This document shows positions 34,917 through 46,164 of a DNA stretch of 64,000 bases, piece after piece. Within the stretch, counting starts at the first letter, position 1. Each line of letters starts with the position of its first letter. Under the pieces are notes generated by a model. The model was not told the DNA's origin. It saw nothing but the letters and a program-made list of their open reading frames with translations, and made no database searches. The stretch lies in the NCBI GenBank assembly GCA_001650955.1, contig LXYP01000012.1, positions 62,001-126,000 on the forward strand, given 5' to 3'. This DNA is from Sphingomonadales bacterium EhC05. GTDB lineage: Bacteria > Pseudomonadota > Alphaproteobacteria > Sphingomonadales > Sphingomonadaceae. Both the position numbers and the translations under genes were made by a program.

Positions 34917-37900
34917 TTATTCAGCGGCTTCAATTGATTCGAGGCGCTCTATTTCCAACTGCTTGAGTGCCGCAGCATAATCGCGCGGCATGACTTTGAT
35001 GAATCGATCAAGTGAAGCTTCCCAATCATCGAGAATCTCACTGGCACGCTTGCTGCCGGTATGGAGCTTGTGGCGCTCCAACAATATCCGTAGCCGCGCG
35101 GCATCATGATAAAGCATGTCGCCCATGCCAAAGTCGTTCACATCGACGGGAAGCTGCTGTGGCAGGGCAGTTCCTTCTCCTTCATTGGCATCAGCGCGGA
35201 TCGATTCAATATCGACCATCGCCATGTTACAGCGTTGGCGGAACAAGCCGTCTTCATCATATACATAAGCCACGCCGCCAGACATGCCTGCCGCAAAATT
35301 GCGACCCGTGGCTCCGAGCACGACGACAACGCCACCAGTCATATATTCACAGCCATGATCGCCTGTGCCCTCGACAACCGCAACGGCTCCGGAATTGCGG
35401 ACAGCAAAGCGCTCACCGGCGACGCCATTGAAATAGGCTTCTCCAGCGACTGCGCCATAAAGCACCGTATTTCCGACAATGATATTCTCTGTCGGATTAC
35501 GGTCCACATAGGAAGGCTGCTTCACGATCACTCGTCCGCCGGACAGGCCTTTGCCGACATAGTCATTAGCGTCTCCGACCAATTCGGCGGTTATGCCATG
35601 CGCGAGAAAAGCCCCGAAGCTCTGGCCAGCAACCCCTTCGAATGCCAATTGGATCGTGTTGTTCGGCAAGCCTTTATGTCCATAAATCTTCGCCACTTCA
35701 CCCGATAGCATAGCGCCTACGGTCCGATTGACGTTTTTCACTTTCCGTTCGATTTTGACCGCCTCGCCCTTTTCCAGCGACGGTGCCGCTGCAGCAATCA
35801 AGTCCTGATCCAATGCCGCCTCAAGGCCATGATCTTGAACTATTGTCTGATGCAGTGTTTCTCTATCTGGAAGGTCAACCTTGTGGAGCAAACGCGAAAG
35901 GTCGATGCCTTCAGCTTTCCAGTGATTGATCGCTTTATTCATATCAATCAGTTCCACGCGTCCGACCATTTCCTCGACGGTACGGAAACCCATTTCGGCC
36001 ATTATCTGGCGCAATTCTTCGGCGACGAAGAAAAAATAGTTGATGACATGCTCTGGCTGTCCGGTGAATTTTTTCCGCAATTCAGGGTTTTGCGTGGCGA
36101 CCCCTACTGGACAGGTATTGAGGTGACATTTCCGCATCATGATGCAGCCTGCCGCAATCAGCGGAGCAGTTGCAAAGCCAAATTCATCAGCACCCAATAG
36201 CGCACCGATGGCAACATCACGACCGGTCCGCAGGCCGCCGTCGACTTGCACGGAAATTCTTGAACGCAATCCATTGAGCAGGAGCGTTTGCTGGGTTTCG
36301 GCCAAGCCGATTTCCCATGGCGAACCGGCATGGGTCAACGACGTCAAGGGAGATGCCCCGGTACCGCCATCATAACCAGATATCGTCAAATGATCCGCAC
36401 GCGCTTTTGAAACGCCCGCAGCAACCGTTCCTACTCCGACTTCGGAAACGAGCTTCACCGATACGCGTGCACCAGTGTTCACATTCTTCAAATCATGAAT
36501 CAGTTGCGCCAGATCTTCAATCGAATAGATATCATGATGCGGTGGCGGTGAAATCAGGCCAACACCCGGTGTTGAATGGCGGACCTTGCCGATATTTTTG
36601 TCCACTTTGCTGCCCGGAAGTTGTCCGCCTTCGCCGGGTTTGGCCCCCTGCGCCATCTTGATTTGGATATCATCGGCATTGACCAGATATTCAGCGGTGA
36701 CCCCAAAGCGGCCACTGGCGACTTGTTTAATCGCCGACCGCATGGAATCGCCGTTGGCCATCGGAACGAAACGATCCGGCTCTTCGCCGCCTTCGCCGGT
36801 GTTGGATTTTCCGCCAATGCGGTTCATCGCAATCGCTAGTGTCGTATGCGCTTCGCGGCTGATCGAACCGAAGCTCATCGCACCTGTGGCGAAGCGTTTG
36901 ACGATTTCGGTCGCAGGCTCGACTTCGTCAAGGTCCAGTGGTTCCGGAGCTTTGGTAAGTTCCATCAATCCACGGATGGTCAGTAAGCGCTCGCTCTGTT
37001 CGTTGACGGATTTCGCGAACTCTTGATAGTTTTTGGGGTCATTTCCGCGCACCGCATGCTGTAGGTTCGCGACATTGGCAGGCGTCCACGCATGTTCTTC
37101 TCCGCGCAATCGGAAGCCATAGATCCCGCCAACATCGAGCATATTTTTGTAGATCGGATTATCACCATAAGCCTCGGTGTGCCGATATACGGTTTCGCCG
37201 GCAACTTCGGTCAGCCCAACACCTTCAATGGTTGTTGCTGTTCCGGTGAAATATTTTTCAATAAACGCACTCGAGAGACCAACGGCATCAAAAATCTGCG
37301 CGCCGCAATAGCTTTGGTAGGTCGAAATACCCATTTTGGACATCACCTTCAAAATACCTTTGCCAACCGCTTTGATATAGTTCTGCTCGACCTCTTCTGT
37401 GGTTAAAGGCAGCTCGCGGCGAACGCGGATCTCTTCGAGAGTTTCGAACGCGACATAAGGATTAACCGCTTCTGCACCATAGCCCGCGAGCACGCAAAAA
37501 TGATGCACTTCACGCACCTCGCCAGTTTCGACAACCAGCCCCGTTTGCATACGCAGACCCTGACGAACCAGATGATGATGCACGGCTGCTGTGGCAAGCA
37601 ACGCCGGCATCGCGATCCGATCTGGTCCTTGCGAGCGGTCAGAGAGAATCAGGATATTCCGATCAGCAAGCACGGCCTCTGTGGCCGCCCAGCACATTTC
37701 CTTGATCGCCATTTCCAAACCTGCGGCACCGGTCGCAGCATCCCAGGTCATATCGATGGTTTCCGTGCGAAACGCGCCATCCAATGCCTCTTCAACCGAC
37801 CGGATTTTCAGCAGGTCCGCATTGGTTAACACTGGCTGATCCACCTCGAGCCGTTTATGGGTACCGGCGTCATGGCCCAGAAGATTGGGCCGCGGGCCAA

Positions 37901-39572
37901 TCATAGAGACCAGCGACATCACCAATTCCTCCCGGATCGGGTCAATCGGCGGATTGGTCACCTGGGCGAAATTCTGTTTGAAATAATCGTATAGAAGTCG
38001 GGGTTTACCTGACAGGACAGCGATTGGCGTATCCGTACCCATGGATCCGATCGGGTCGAGCCCATCGGCGGCCATCGGTTCCAGAAATTTGGTGACATCT
38101 TCCTGGGTGAAGCCGAAAGCCTGCTGCCGGTCGAGCAGCGCAGCCGGAGTAATTTCTGCTTCCACCGTTTCTGGCGCATCCACGTCGTCGAGATCGTTGA
38201 GGTCCAAATCCTTCAGATTATATTGTGTGGATTCCAGCCATTTTGCATAAGGCGCTGCTTTTGCGAGGTCGGCCTTAATCTCTTCATCCTCGATGATACG
38301 GCCCTGTTCCATGTCAATCAGCAGCATCTTGCCGGGCTGCAATCGCCATTTGCGAACGATATTATCCTCTTTGACGGGCAGCACGCCGGATTCAGATGCC
38401 ATGATAACATGGCCGTCGTCAGTCACGCAAAAGCGCGCTGGCCGCAGACCATTGCGGTCCAGCGTCGCGCCAATTTGCAGACCATCGGTAAAGGCCACCG
38501 CCGCTGGACCATCCCATGGCTCCATCAACGCCGCATGATATTCGTAAAAGGCTTTGCGGTCGGCATCCATCATCGGATCACCGGCCCATGCTTCGGGAAT
38601 CAGCATCATCACCGCATGTGCCAATGAATAGCCGCCCGCGACCAGCAATTCCAAAGCGTTGTCCAGACAAGCTGTATCAGATTGACCGTAGGGGATCAGC
38701 GGCCACATTTTGTCAAGATCGGCGCCAAGCAGCTCTGATTCCATCGTCCTGCGGCGCGCATTCATCCAATTGACGTTGCCGCGAACGGTGTTGATCTCAC
38801 CATTATGCGCGATGAACCGATAAGGATGCGCCAGTTTCCATGACGGGAATGTGTTGGTTGAAAACCGCTGATGAACCATCGCCAGCGCAGACGTTGTCAG
38901 AGGATTTCTGAGATCTTCATAGAAAGATCCGACCTGATCAGCGAGCAAAAGGCCTTTGTAGACAATCGTTCGGGTTGAAAAAGACGGCATGTAAAATTCG
39001 GACAAACCGGGCATGTCATTTTTTTCGGCATGACCTTCCAAAGGATTATGCACTTGCTTCCGCAAAGCCAGAATCTTGCGCTCAAATGCGTCCTGATCCA
39101 ATATCGACTCGCCTTTGCCGACAATTGCCTGACGAATCACCGGCATTTGCTCCAGCACTGCTTTGCCAAGTCCTTCTGTCTCGATCGGCACGTCACGCCA
39201 GCCGATCAGAACTTGACCTTCCTTCGCGATGAAACGTTCAAAATGGGTGGTTGCAAACTCACATTCCGCAGGATCTGACGGGAAGAAGCACATCGCGACC
39301 GCATAGTCGCCAGCGGTAGGCAAATTCACACCTTCGGAATCGGCCCAATCCCGCAAAAGAGCGTCAGGAATCTGCAACAGAATCCCTGCCCCATCACCCA
39401 ATAGGGGGTCCGCGCCAACGGCACCGCGATGGTCAATATTGACCAGAATTTCCAACCCCCGCTGAACCGTAAGATGGGACTTTTCACCTTTAATATTCGC
39501 CACAAATCCCACGCCACATGCATCATGCTCGTTGTTTGAATTGTACAGCCCTTGTGTTGGCGGGAAGCTCAT
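34917..39572 (-). CDS. gltB: Glutamate synthase (NADPH) large subunit
   Basis: The product is 1551 aa. A short propeptide precedes Cys19 ([10 protein letters not shown]), which becomes the N-terminal nucleophile of the glutaminase domain after cleavage. The middle and FMN-binding synthase domains follow ([20 protein letters not shown] and [13 protein letters not shown], the latter holding 3Fe-4S cysteines), and a C-terminal beta-helix rich in glycine repeats ends the protein. It releases ammonia from glutamine and channels it to 2-oxoglutarate. First gene of the gltBD operon; nitrogen control is usual for it, but no site was identified here. Confidence 0.97.
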   Translation of the reverse strand: MSFPPTQGLYNSNNEHDACGVGFVANIKGEKSHLTVQRGLEILVNIDHRGAVGADPLLGDGAGILLQIPDALLRDWADSEGVNLPTAGDYAVAMCFFPSDPAECEFATTHFERFIAKEGQVLIGWRDVPIETEGLGKAVLEQMPVIRQAIVGKGESILDQDAFERKILALRKQVHNPLEGHAEKNDMPGLSEFYMPSFSTRTIVYKGLLLADQVGSFYEDLRNPLTTSALAMVHQRFSTNTFPSWKLAHPYRFIAHNGEINTVRGNVNWMNARRRTMESELLGADLDKMWPLIPYGQSDTACLDNALELLVAGGYSLAHAVMMLIPEAWAGDPMMDADRKAFYEYHAALMEPWDGPAAVAFTDGLQIGATLDRNGLRPARFCVTDDGHVIMASESGVLPVKEDNIVRKWRLQPGKMLLIDMEQGRIIEDEEIKADLAKAAPYAKWLESTQYNLKDLDLNDLDDVDAPETVEAEITPAALLDRQQAFGFTQEDVTKFLEPMAADGLDPIGSMGTDTPIAVLSGKPRLLYDYFKQNFAQVTNPPIDPIREELVMSLVSMIGPRPNLLGHDAGTHKRLEVDQPVLTNADLLKIRSVEEALDGAFRTETIDMTWDAATGAAGLEMAIKEMCWAATEAVLADRNILILSDRSQGPDRIAMPALLATAAVHHHLVRQGLRMQTGLVVETGEVREVHHFCVLAGYGAEAVNPYVAFETLEEIRVRRELPLTTEEVEQNYIKAVGKGILKVMSKMGISTYQSYCGAQIFDAVGLSSAFIEKYFTGTATTIEGVGLTEVAGETVYRHTEAYGDNPIYKNMLDVGGIYGFRLRGEEHAWTPANVANLQHAVRGNDPKNYQEFAKSVNEQSERLLTIRGLMELTKAPEPLDLDEVEPATEIVKRFATGAMSFGSISREAHTTLAIAMNRIGGKSNTGEGGEEPDRFVPMANGDSMRSAIKQVASGRFGVTAEYLVNADDIQIKMAQGAKPGEGGQLPGSKVDKNIGKVRHSTPGVGLISPPPHHDIYSIEDLAQLIHDLKNVNTGARVSVKLVSEVGVGTVAAGVSKARADHLTISGYDGGTGASPLTSLTHAGSPWEIGLAETQQTLLLNGLRSRISVQVDGGLRTGRDVAIGALLGADEFGFATAPLIAAGCIMMRKCHLNTCPVGVATQNPELRKKFTGQPEHVINYFFFVAEELRQIMAEMGFRTVEEMVGRVELIDMNKAINHWKAEGIDLSRLLHKVDLPDRETLHQTIVQDHGLEAALDQDLIAAAAPSLEKGEAVKIERKVKNVNRTVGAMLSGEVAKIYGHKGLPNNTIQLAFEGVAGQSFGAFLAHGITAELVGDANDYVGKGLSGGRVIVKQPSYVDRNPTENIIVGNTVLYGAVAGEAYFNGVAGERFAVRNSGAVAVVEGTGDHGCEYMTGGVVVVLGATGRNFAAGMSGGVAYVYDEDGLFRQRCNMAMVDIESIRADANEGEGTALPQQLPVDVNDFGMGDMLYHDAARLRILLERHKLHTGSKRASEILDDWEASLDRFIKVMPRDYAAALKQLEIERLESIEAAE

Positions 39573-39744
39573 TTTCCGTCCTTACGTTGTTTGAATTTTT
39601 TGTAATTTAGATGCGTCTAGATGCTTTTGAACGTATTTTGAAGCCAAGAATTTTGTAAAGTGTAAAAATAAAGTTGCGTTGCTGCGGGGCCTCACTCATA
39701 AATCTATTTATAGTTTGGGTGCAGTAGAAAGCAGTTTCAAAGCC

Positions 39745-39942
39745 ATGACCATCGTTAGAAACCGTCAGGGCGTGGAAATGAACTTTCGAGATGTTGAGCG
39801 AAAAATGAACCCACAATTACTTGCTGAGTTAAAGTCTTTGAACGAATCTGAGGATGAACAAGCGCTTTTCGAGAAATATGCCACAGCCCATGTAGATAGA
39901 TTTCATCAATCATTTGCACCTTTCACCGGCGGACGGAGTTGA
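39745..39942 (+). CDS. Small hypothetical protein (65 aa)
   Basis: From ATG 39745 this frame gives 65 aa, mostly charged and helical (MNFRDVERKMNPQLLAELKS, then ESEDEQALFEKYATAH). Amino-acid composition looks protein-like, but no strong ribosome site precedes the ATG and I do not recognise the family. It diverges from gltB. Its TGA stop lies inside the perfect palindrome at 39938-39954. Chance coding is possible. Confidence 0.4.
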   Translation: MTIVRNRQGVEMNFRDVERKMNPQLLAELKSLNESEDEQALFEKYATAHVDRFHQSFAPFTGGRS

Positions 39943-39954
39943 TGCAGCATCAAC
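39938..39954. repeat. 17-nt perfect palindrome over a stop codon
   Basis: GTTGATGCAGCATCAAC is an 8-bp inverted repeat around a single central A. It overlaps the TGA (39940-39942) of the small plus-strand gene and lies within a GGCGG...CCGCC frame. There is no T-tract, so it is more likely a protein-binding site or mRNA 3'-end stem than a classic terminator. Confidence 0.4.
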
Positions 39955-40156
39955 CGCCTGCCCCAGGCTACCCTGTTGCAGCCAGGCGCACCGGAAAAAT
40001 ACGATACCGCGTCTATTGATCCGATCTGCCACCCCATTCGCCGTGGCGATATGCGATGGCGCCAGCGATGCTCTATGATCGCAAAGTTGAGCTTTCCTTG
40101 CGACCTGTGAAATATCTTCGGATCATACAGACAAGCCGCAACAATTTGCTTTCAAT

Positions 40157-40876
40157 TCACTCCGCTTCCGCACTTTGGTCATATTTGAGCTCAAGATATC
40201 GACCACGGATAGAGAGATTATCAATATCGCCTTTTGCGATTTGCTCGGTGACGCCTGAGATTTCTTTCTCGATCAGGGAGAGCCCCCCGATCAATTGTTC
40301 CTCAGGTGTTTTGCCATTGTCATTATTCTTCCTGCGCAGAGACTGGGGAATAGCTCGATAACCAGAGATCAACTCGGGTAGATGCTCGCCCATCAGCTTG
40401 CGAATCTCATAAGCCGCCGCGTCACCTTCCTTCAGTTTCTGCAATTGCGGGGACAACATATCGAGTTGCTGACCAATATCATTGACTATTTTTATCGCGG
40501 GCGGGGGGAGCGCCGGGCGCTGGGCTTCCAACCAAATTTCTGTCTTTCCGGCCAATGACTTAAGGTCTGACTGGACCAAGGTTTCAGGGGTTGGGATTTT
40601 CATTTTCGGGAATTTCATCGCCGCCCAGATGCCGCCACCGATCAAGCCAGCCGAAATCATCACACCCCAGAATCCGATACCATTCAAAATCCCGCCAATA
40701 ACGCTAGCACCAATCAATACCCCTGCGGTAATCAACGCAGCACGGCCGAGCTTTTTCATAAAATGCCCGCGCTTCATCGCATGGGATTTATAGCCGATGG
40801 AGTTGCGGAACCGTGCATCACGAAGGACGCGATTGGCATCGCTCATAATCTGGTCGGAAGTTTCGCCGAATGCCAC
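40157..40876 (-). CDS. XpaC-like membrane protein
   Basis: The product is 239 aa. After a basic N-terminus there are two hydrophobic segments (about 45-62 and 66-84), then a helical cytoplasmic domain (KIVNDIGQQLDMLSPQLQKL, then LIGGLSLIEKEISGVTEQIA). This fits the XpaC / 5-bromo-4-chloroindolyl phosphate hydrolysis family, which is regularly encoded beside telA. The start is GTG 40876, directly abutting the telA TAG with no spacer, and a GGAGGA site sits inside the end of telA. Translation is therefore coupled to telA. The molecular function is not known. Confidence 0.8.
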   Translation of the reverse strand: MAFGETSDQIMSDANRVLRDARFRNSIGYKSHAMKRGHFMKKLGRAALITAGVLIGASVIGGILNGIGFWGVMISAGLIGGGIWAAMKFPKMKIPTPETLVQSDLKSLAGKTEIWLEAQRPALPPPAIKIVNDIGQQLDMLSPQLQKLKEGDAAAYEIRKLMGEHLPELISGYRAIPQSLRRKNNDNGKTPEEQLIGGLSLIEKEISGVTEQIAKGDIDNLSIRGRYLELKYDQSAEAE

Positions 40877-42082
40877 CTATTCCTCCAGCGCGCTCAATGG
40901 ATTTTCGGACGGCGCTTCGAGTTGCGCTTTGGCCTGCCCTTCAGAGCGCGCAATATAGCCTTTCGATTTTTCAATTTCACCGGAAAGCGAATTGACGGTC
41001 GTTTTCATATTTTCCAGAGCTTTCAACTTGAAAGTGTCAATATTGTCCATCGTATCATAGACATTTTGAAAGGCGCGCTGCAGCGTTTCAAGCGGGATCG
41101 TCGAAGCAGCGGCCTGCTCATGAATTTGGGCGGTTTGATTTTTCAGCATATCACCCGTGCTGTCGATGATACCTGCCGTCGTCGTGTTCAGCGCGCTGAT
41201 TTGGTCCAGAACAAGTTTCTGATTCGTCAACGCCTGCGCCACGGTCACACCGGTACGCAACGCACCGACTGTTGTGGTACTCGCGCGGTCGACGCCCTTG
41301 ACCAATTCAACATTGTTTTTCTTGACCAGATCCAGCGCAAGATAGCCTTGCACCGTGACCGCCATTTGCGTCAGCAGATCCTGAGTCCGCTGGCGAACAT
41401 AGAATAGCGCACTTTCGCGAATGGCTTTGGCTTTTGCCGGGTCAGTGGCATCGAGTTCCGCAGCTTTGTCCTCGAGACGCTGGTCCATCACTTTCGAAAC
41501 GTGAATCATCTGTTCTAGACGGCCCATCGCGGCCCAGAGGTTTTTGCGCTCCACATCGATCGCGGCATTGTCCATCAGCAATTCGTCTTTGCCGGACCGC
41601 AGCCGATCAAGGATCGAACCGATATGGCCTTGCGCGCTTTGATAGCCGTCGAAATAATTGCGCAGCTTGTTACCGAAGGGAATGATCCCAAAAATCTTCT
41701 TCCTGGTGGTCAGATTACCGCGCTTGCCAGGATCGAGATCTTCGACAGTGCGCCGCAATTCGGTCAAATCCGCACCAATACCGGTTTCGCCATCCATCGA
41801 ACGTATCGGTCGATCCAAAAAGCGGTTGGACTGACCGGCGGCTTCCGCAATTTCCTTGCGGCCCATATTGGTGATTTGATCAACCTTCTTGCCAAATTCC
41901 GGACTATTCTCATCCTGCGAAATCAGATCGTCGATAAAACCATCGACTTTTTCTTCGAGTTTGGATTTAATCTCGTCGCCCACGGGAACCAGACCGGCAG
42001 CCTTGGTCGGAGACACGACAGCAACCGGCTCGGGCGGTGTGAGTGTCAATTCTTCAGTTGCAGTGATCGTTTCGGTCGCCAT
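40877..42082 (-). CDS. TelA/KlaA family toxic-anion resistance protein
   Basis: The product is 401 aa, soluble and largely helical with long coiled-coil stretches. The family pattern is clear: FGKKVDQITNMGRKEI, then RRTVEDLDPGK, KIFGIIPFGNKLRNYFD, and a long C-terminal helical part with AQALTNQKLVLDQISALN. TelA proteins were named for tellurite resistance on plasmids; chromosomal copies are tied to envelope stress and bacteriocin tolerance. It is the first gene of the telA-xpaC pair, 127 nt after the esterase gene on the same strand. Confidence 0.88.
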   Translation of the reverse strand: MATETITATEELTLTPPEPVAVVSPTKAAGLVPVGDEIKSKLEEKVDGFIDDLISQDENSPEFGKKVDQITNMGRKEIAEAAGQSNRFLDRPIRSMDGETGIGADLTELRRTVEDLDPGKRGNLTTRKKIFGIIPFGNKLRNYFDGYQSAQGHIGSILDRLRSGKDELLMDNAAIDVERKNLWAAMGRLEQMIHVSKVMDQRLEDKAAELDATDPAKAKAIRESALFYVRQRTQDLLTQMAVTVQGYLALDLVKKNNVELVKGVDRASTTTVGALRTGVTVAQALTNQKLVLDQISALNTTTAGIIDSTGDMLKNQTAQIHEQAAASTIPLETLQRAFQNVYDTMDNIDTFKLKALENMKTTVNSLSGEIEKSKGYIARSEGQAKAQLEAPSENPLSALEE

Positions 42083-42169
42083 GCTGTTTCAGCCTCCCTG
42101 CTCCGGCACCAATGCGGAGCTTTCTGTATAAATGGATGCAATTGGCACTCTTTTCAAGCATTTCGACTA

Positions 42170-42196
42170 CTGTATTAGTTATTTAATACAGTTTTT
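42170..42196. repeat. AT-rich hairpin with T-run in the telA leader
   Basis: CTGTATTA and TAATACAG (42170-42177, 42184-42191) form a perfect 8-bp stem with a 6-nt loop. On the plus strand it is followed by five Ts, but the genes on both sides read leftward, so a terminator role would need antisense transcription. It may instead be an operator in front of telA. Confidence 0.4.
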
Positions 42197-42209
42197 CGAT
42201 TTTTGCTCT

Positions 42210-42917
42210 CTATCCGGCCAGGGCTTCACTCACTTTCGGCGCAATTTTGCCGACGATCACATCGATGCCCTGAGCGGTGGGATGGATGCCATCAGGCAGA
42301 AACAAGTCAGGGTTGCCAACCACGCCATCCATGAAAAACGGATAGAGAGGAATATCATATAGATTCGCAAGTGCTGGATAGATGACGTTAAATTCATCAA
42401 CAAATTCTCTGCCAAGATTGGGAGGAGCGAGCATTCCCGTCAGCATCACTGGGACATCTCGATCTGAGAGTTTTTTCACCATTGCTTCCATATTGGCCCG
42501 AGTTTCAGAAGGGTTCAAACCGCGAAGCATGTCATTTCCACCTAATCCGAGCAGCACCAAGTCAGGTTTTCTGGACAGACTATCCAGAACAAAATCCAGC
42601 CTTCGCAATCCCGCAGCGGTGGTATCGCCCGACACCCCGGCATTATGTACTTTTACATTTTGCCCGGCTTTGTTGAGTGCTTTTTGCAGATCTGGCGCAA
42701 AGCCCTCGTCCGGGGCGAGACCATATCCCGCATAAAGACTGTCACCAAAAACAAGAACCAGCGTATCCGCCTCAATTTTTTCAGCTGTTGCAGTGTCAGT
42801 GGTTTGAGAAATTTGTTGCTGCACATCCATTGGTGCATCTTGTTGCGCAGGGCCACAAGCGACAAGGAGTTGCACTATCGCCAGTCCAAACCCATATGTA
42901 ACCAAATTCTTCAACAT
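42210..42917 (-). CDS. GDSL/SGNH arylesterase or lysophospholipase (TesA-like), lipoprotein
   Basis: The product is 235 aa. The signal ends LLVACG, so Cys21 would be lipidated. SGNH blocks are visible: I with Ser in VFGDSLYAGYG, II with Gly in GVSGDTT, III with Asn in GLGGNDMLRG, and V with Asp and His in LPDGIHPTAQG. It hydrolyses esters or acyl-thioesters at the envelope. Its start lies only 17 nt from the start of a divergent ABC ATPase gene, the classical tesA/ybbA arrangement. GGGAGAAG provides its ribosome site. Confidence 0.9.
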   Translation of the reverse strand: MLKNLVTYGFGLAIVQLLVACGPAQQDAPMDVQQQISQTTDTATAEKIEADTLVLVFGDSLYAGYGLAPDEGFAPDLQKALNKAGQNVKVHNAGVSGDTTAAGLRRLDFVLDSLSRKPDLVLLGLGGNDMLRGLNPSETRANMEAMVKKLSDRDVPVMLTGMLAPPNLGREFVDEFNVIYPALANLYDIPLYPFFMDGVVGNPDLFLPDGIHPTAQGIDVIVGKIAPKVSEALAG

Positions 42918-42934
42918 CGGATACTTCTCCCACT

Positions 42935-43660
42935 ATGTCCAAAACTCCCGCCGCAACCAGCGACGCCGCAGACGTTAACCCCCATATTGCTATTGAAGCG
43001 CTAAATGTCACCCTTTCTCTAGGCGAAGGTGATGCGCGAGTGGATATTCTCAAGGGAATAGATCTCACCATTGCGGAAGGCAGCACCGTTGCCTTGCTGG
43101 GACCATCGGGATCCGGCAAGTCCTCCCTCATGGCCATTCTGTCCGGACTGGAGCGCGCAACTGGCGGGACAGTTAACATCGCAGGCGCTGATTTTGGCAA
43201 GATGAATGAAGACCAACTGGCGATTGCACGGCGCGGACGCGTCGGTATCGTTTTGCAGGCCTTTCATTTGCTACCCACTATGACGGCGCATGAAAATGTT
43301 GCCGTACCTCTCGAACTCGATGGAACGAACGATCCGTTTGCCATTGCCGCAGATGAATTGACTGCCGTTGGCCTGGGCGATCGTCTGGGCCATTATCCAA
43401 CCCAATTGTCGGGCGGCGAACAGCAGCGCGTTGCCATTGCCCGCGCCATGGCGGGACGACCGTCGATTATCTTTGCGGATGAACCGACTGGTAATCTCGA
43501 TGGTGCAACCGGCGAGATTATTATCGAGCTGCTGTTCGATCGGCAAAAAGCGACCAAAGCAACATTATTGATGATCACCCATGACCCGGAATTGGCCAAG
43601 CGCTGTGACCGGATAATCGAATTGCGCGACGGCCTGATTGAAAAGGATAGTGCGCAGTGA
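42935..43660 (+). CDS. ABC transporter ATP-binding protein, YbbA/LolD type
   Basis: The product is 241 aa. Walker A is GPSGSGKS (56-63), the signature LSGGEQQR lies near 168 and Walker B is [13 protein letters not shown]. It belongs to the MacB/LolD/YbbA group that energises FtsX-fold permeases. The stop overlaps the permease start by 4 nt, so the two are made together. No ribosome site is visible before ATG 42935, which leaves a leaderless or very short-leader mRNA possible. Confidence 0.92.
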   Translation: MSKTPAATSDAADVNPHIAIEALNVTLSLGEGDARVDILKGIDLTIAEGSTVALLGPSGSGKSSLMAILSGLERATGGTVNIAGADFGKMNEDQLAIARRGRVGIVLQAFHLLPTMTAHENVAVPLELDGTNDPFAIAADELTAVGLGDRLGHYPTQLSGGEQQRVAIARAMAGRPSIIFADEPTGNLDGATGEIIIELLFDRQKATKATLLMITHDPELAKRCDRIIELRDGLIEKDSAQ

Positions 43661-46164
43661 GCAGCGATGTCGCAAAAGCGTGGACTTTGGCACGACGGGA
43701 TTTGCGGGGACGGTTTGTCGGCCTTCGTCTACTGATCATCTGCCTTTTCCTCGGAGTCGCAACGCTGGCGACCATTGGCAGCCTGACCGTTTCGATCACT
43801 GACGAACTTGCCAATCGCGGCCAGTCGATACTCGGTGGCGATATCGAAATTTCGATCGCGCAGCGCGAGGCCTCACCGAACGAGCTTGCCGCTCTGCGCA
43901 GCGAAGGGCCGCTTTCCGAGACGATCCGCATGCAGGCAATGGCGCGCTTGCCAGATGCCAGCGACACACAGCTCGTCGAGCTAAAAGGTGTGGACAACGC
44001 CTATCCCCTTTACGGCGAATTCACTCTCAAAGACGGCACGGTTGCGCCCGAGCTTGGCCCCAATGACATATTGGTTACTCCTGCCCTAACCCAGCGCCTC
44101 TCGATCAAGGTCGGCGATGTTGTTTCCTTTGGAGAAGCTGATTTTGTCATCAAGGGTGAGATTGGTGATGAACCGGACAGACTGAGTGAAGGCCTGTCCC
44201 TAGGTCCGGTTGCCATCACGTCGCTCGAAGGATTGCGAACCACTCAGTTGATTCAGCCCGGCAGTCTTTTTGAGAGCAAATATCGCATCAAGCTGCCTGT
44301 CGAAGTTGACCCATCGGAACTGGCTGACCGGCTGGGTGAAGAATATAAAAATGCGGCATGGGAAATCGATACCCGCAACAACGGTGCGCCTGGCACACGC
44401 CGCTTCATCGAACGCATGGGACAGTTTCTGACATTGGTTGGGCTGGCTTCACTTGTCATCGCTGGCATCGGGGTTGGCAATGGCGTTGCATCCTATTTGC
44501 GCGGCAAGCAAAATGCGATTGCCACGCTCAAAATCTTGGGCGCAGATAGTGCAATGATTTTTCGGATCTATCTATTTCAGATTTTTGTCATCGCGACAGC
44601 AGCGATTTCCGTCGGCCTTATCGTTGGCGCTTTGGCACCACTGGCTATTCTTGAACTGGCCGGAGATGCGCTACCAATACGCCCGGAATTCGCAATTTAC
44701 CCACTGCCTCTTATTGTTAGCGCGGCTTACGGACTTCTCATTGCAATCATTTTCGCTTTGCCCCCGCTTGCAAGGGCCAAGCTGGTTCCGGCGGCGGGTC
44801 TTTTCCGCGGAGACAATAAGTCTTGGCGATCGGTCGACAAAGTCACATGGTTCTGGGTAGCATTGGCAATTGCCTCAATCATTGGACTGGCGGTAAGCAG
44901 CACGAACGAACCTACATTCACCAGCTGGTTCATTGTTGCGGCTTTATGCATATTGCTGCTGTTGACGATGCTCGGTTCCCTGATCCGCTGGCTTGCAAGC
45001 AAAGCACCCCGGCCGAAACAGCCGCTACTCCGGCTTGCGCTAACCAATCTCCATCGACCCGGTGCGCAAACAGGACAATTGGTGGTTGCGCTCGGATTGG
45101 GCCTGACGTTGTTCGCGACCCTGGCGGCGATTCAAACCAGCCTGAATAATGAAATCCGGTCCACGGTTCCAAATGAAGCTCCGAATTTCTTCGTGCTCGA
45201 TATCCCGGTTGAACGCGCCGAAGACTTCAAATCCCAGGTCACGGCGCAAGCAACCGACGCGGAAATAAACATCGTTCCCACACTGCGCGGAATCATTACC
45301 GAATATGGCGGGCAGATTGTATCCGAACTGGATGAAATCCCCGAAGGCGCCTGGGTCCTGCGCGGAGATCGCGGGCTGACTTATAGTGAAACTGTTCCCG
45401 AAGGCAGCGAGATAGTCGCGGGCGAATGGTGGGACGTAGATTATGACGGCCCACCCCTGGTCTCGATGGATGCGGAAATCGCCGGCATTCTCGGATTGAA
45501 AGTTGGCGACAGTCTGACGATCAGTTTGCTCGGCGTCGAGATTAGATCAACCATCGCTTCCCTGCGCTCGGTCAATTGGCGCAATTTTGGCTTTAACTAT
45601 GTGCTGGTTTTCCCGCCCAATGTGCTGGCCAATACACCACATAATGTCGCCGCAACCATTCAGCTTGATGAAGCCAAGGAAGACAATTTGCTAAGCGCGT
45701 TGCCAAAAGAATTTCCATCCATCTCTATGGTACGGGTCAAGGAGATTACTTCTCAGATCAGCACCATATTGAATCAAATGGCGACAGCAATTGGTGCAGC
45801 GGCATCGATAGCTATTTTCTCGGGGATCGCGGTCCTCATCGGCGCTATCGCCGCCTCGCGACAATCGCGGATTTATGACAGCGTGATTCTGAAATTACTG
45901 GGGGCGACGCGAGCACAAATCCTATCCACTCAGGCAATCGAATATGCGGTGTTGGCATTGCTCTTATCGGCAGTGGCGCTGGGATTGGGATTATTTGCGG
46001 GATGGTTTGTGATCACCCAGATTTTCCAGTTCAACTGGCAACCAGACTGGGCCGTCGTTCTGCTGACACTCGGCATCGGGGCCATTGTGACCTTGGGTAT
46101 TGGTTTGCTGGGATCGATACCGATACTCTCCGCCAAACCAGCCCGGGCGTTGCGGGAGCTCTAA
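43657..46164 (+). CDS. FtsX-fold ABC permease, YbbP type
   Basis: The product is 835 aa. A first membrane helix (about 27-48) is followed by a large periplasmic domain, three helices (about 260-380), further helices around 405-445 and 475-500, a second periplasmic domain and three C-terminal helices. This duplicated FtsX/MacB_PCD layout is that of YbbP, which works with YbbA. The proposed role is extraction or movement of lipids or hydrophobic substrates across the envelope, in line with the neighbouring esterase. Its stop overlaps the stop of the convergent transporter gene by 4 nt. Confidence 0.88.
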   Translation: MSSDVAKAWTLARRDLRGRFVGLRLLIICLFLGVATLATIGSLTVSITDELANRGQSILGGDIEISIAQREASPNELAALRSEGPLSETIRMQAMARLPDASDTQLVELKGVDNAYPLYGEFTLKDGTVAPELGPNDILVTPALTQRLSIKVGDVVSFGEADFVIKGEIGDEPDRLSEGLSLGPVAITSLEGLRTTQLIQPGSLFESKYRIKLPVEVDPSELADRLGEEYKNAAWEIDTRNNGAPGTRRFIERMGQFLTLVGLASLVIAGIGVGNGVASYLRGKQNAIATLKILGADSAMIFRIYLFQIFVIATAAISVGLIVGALAPLAILELAGDALPIRPEFAIYPLPLIVSAAYGLLIAIIFALPPLARAKLVPAAGLFRGDNKSWRSVDKVTWFWVALAIASIIGLAVSSTNEPTFTSWFIVAALCILLLLTMLGSLIRWLASKAPRPKQPLLRLALTNLHRPGAQTGQLVVALGLGLTLFATLAAIQTSLNNEIRSTVPNEAPNFFVLDIPVERAEDFKSQVTAQATDAEINIVPTLRGIITEYGGQIVSELDEIPEGAWVLRGDRGLTYSETVPEGSEIVAGEWWDVDYDGPPLVSMDAEIAGILGLKVGDSLTISLLGVEIRSTIASLRSVNWRNFGFNYVLVFPPNVLANTPHNVAATIQLDEAKEDNLLSALPKEFPSISMVRVKEITSQISTILNQMATAIGAAASIAIFSGIAVLIGAIAASRQSRIYDSVILKLLGATRAQILSTQAIEYAVLALLLSAVALGLGLFAGWFVITQIFQFNWQPDWAVVLLTLGIGAIVTLGIGLLGSIPILSAKPARALREL

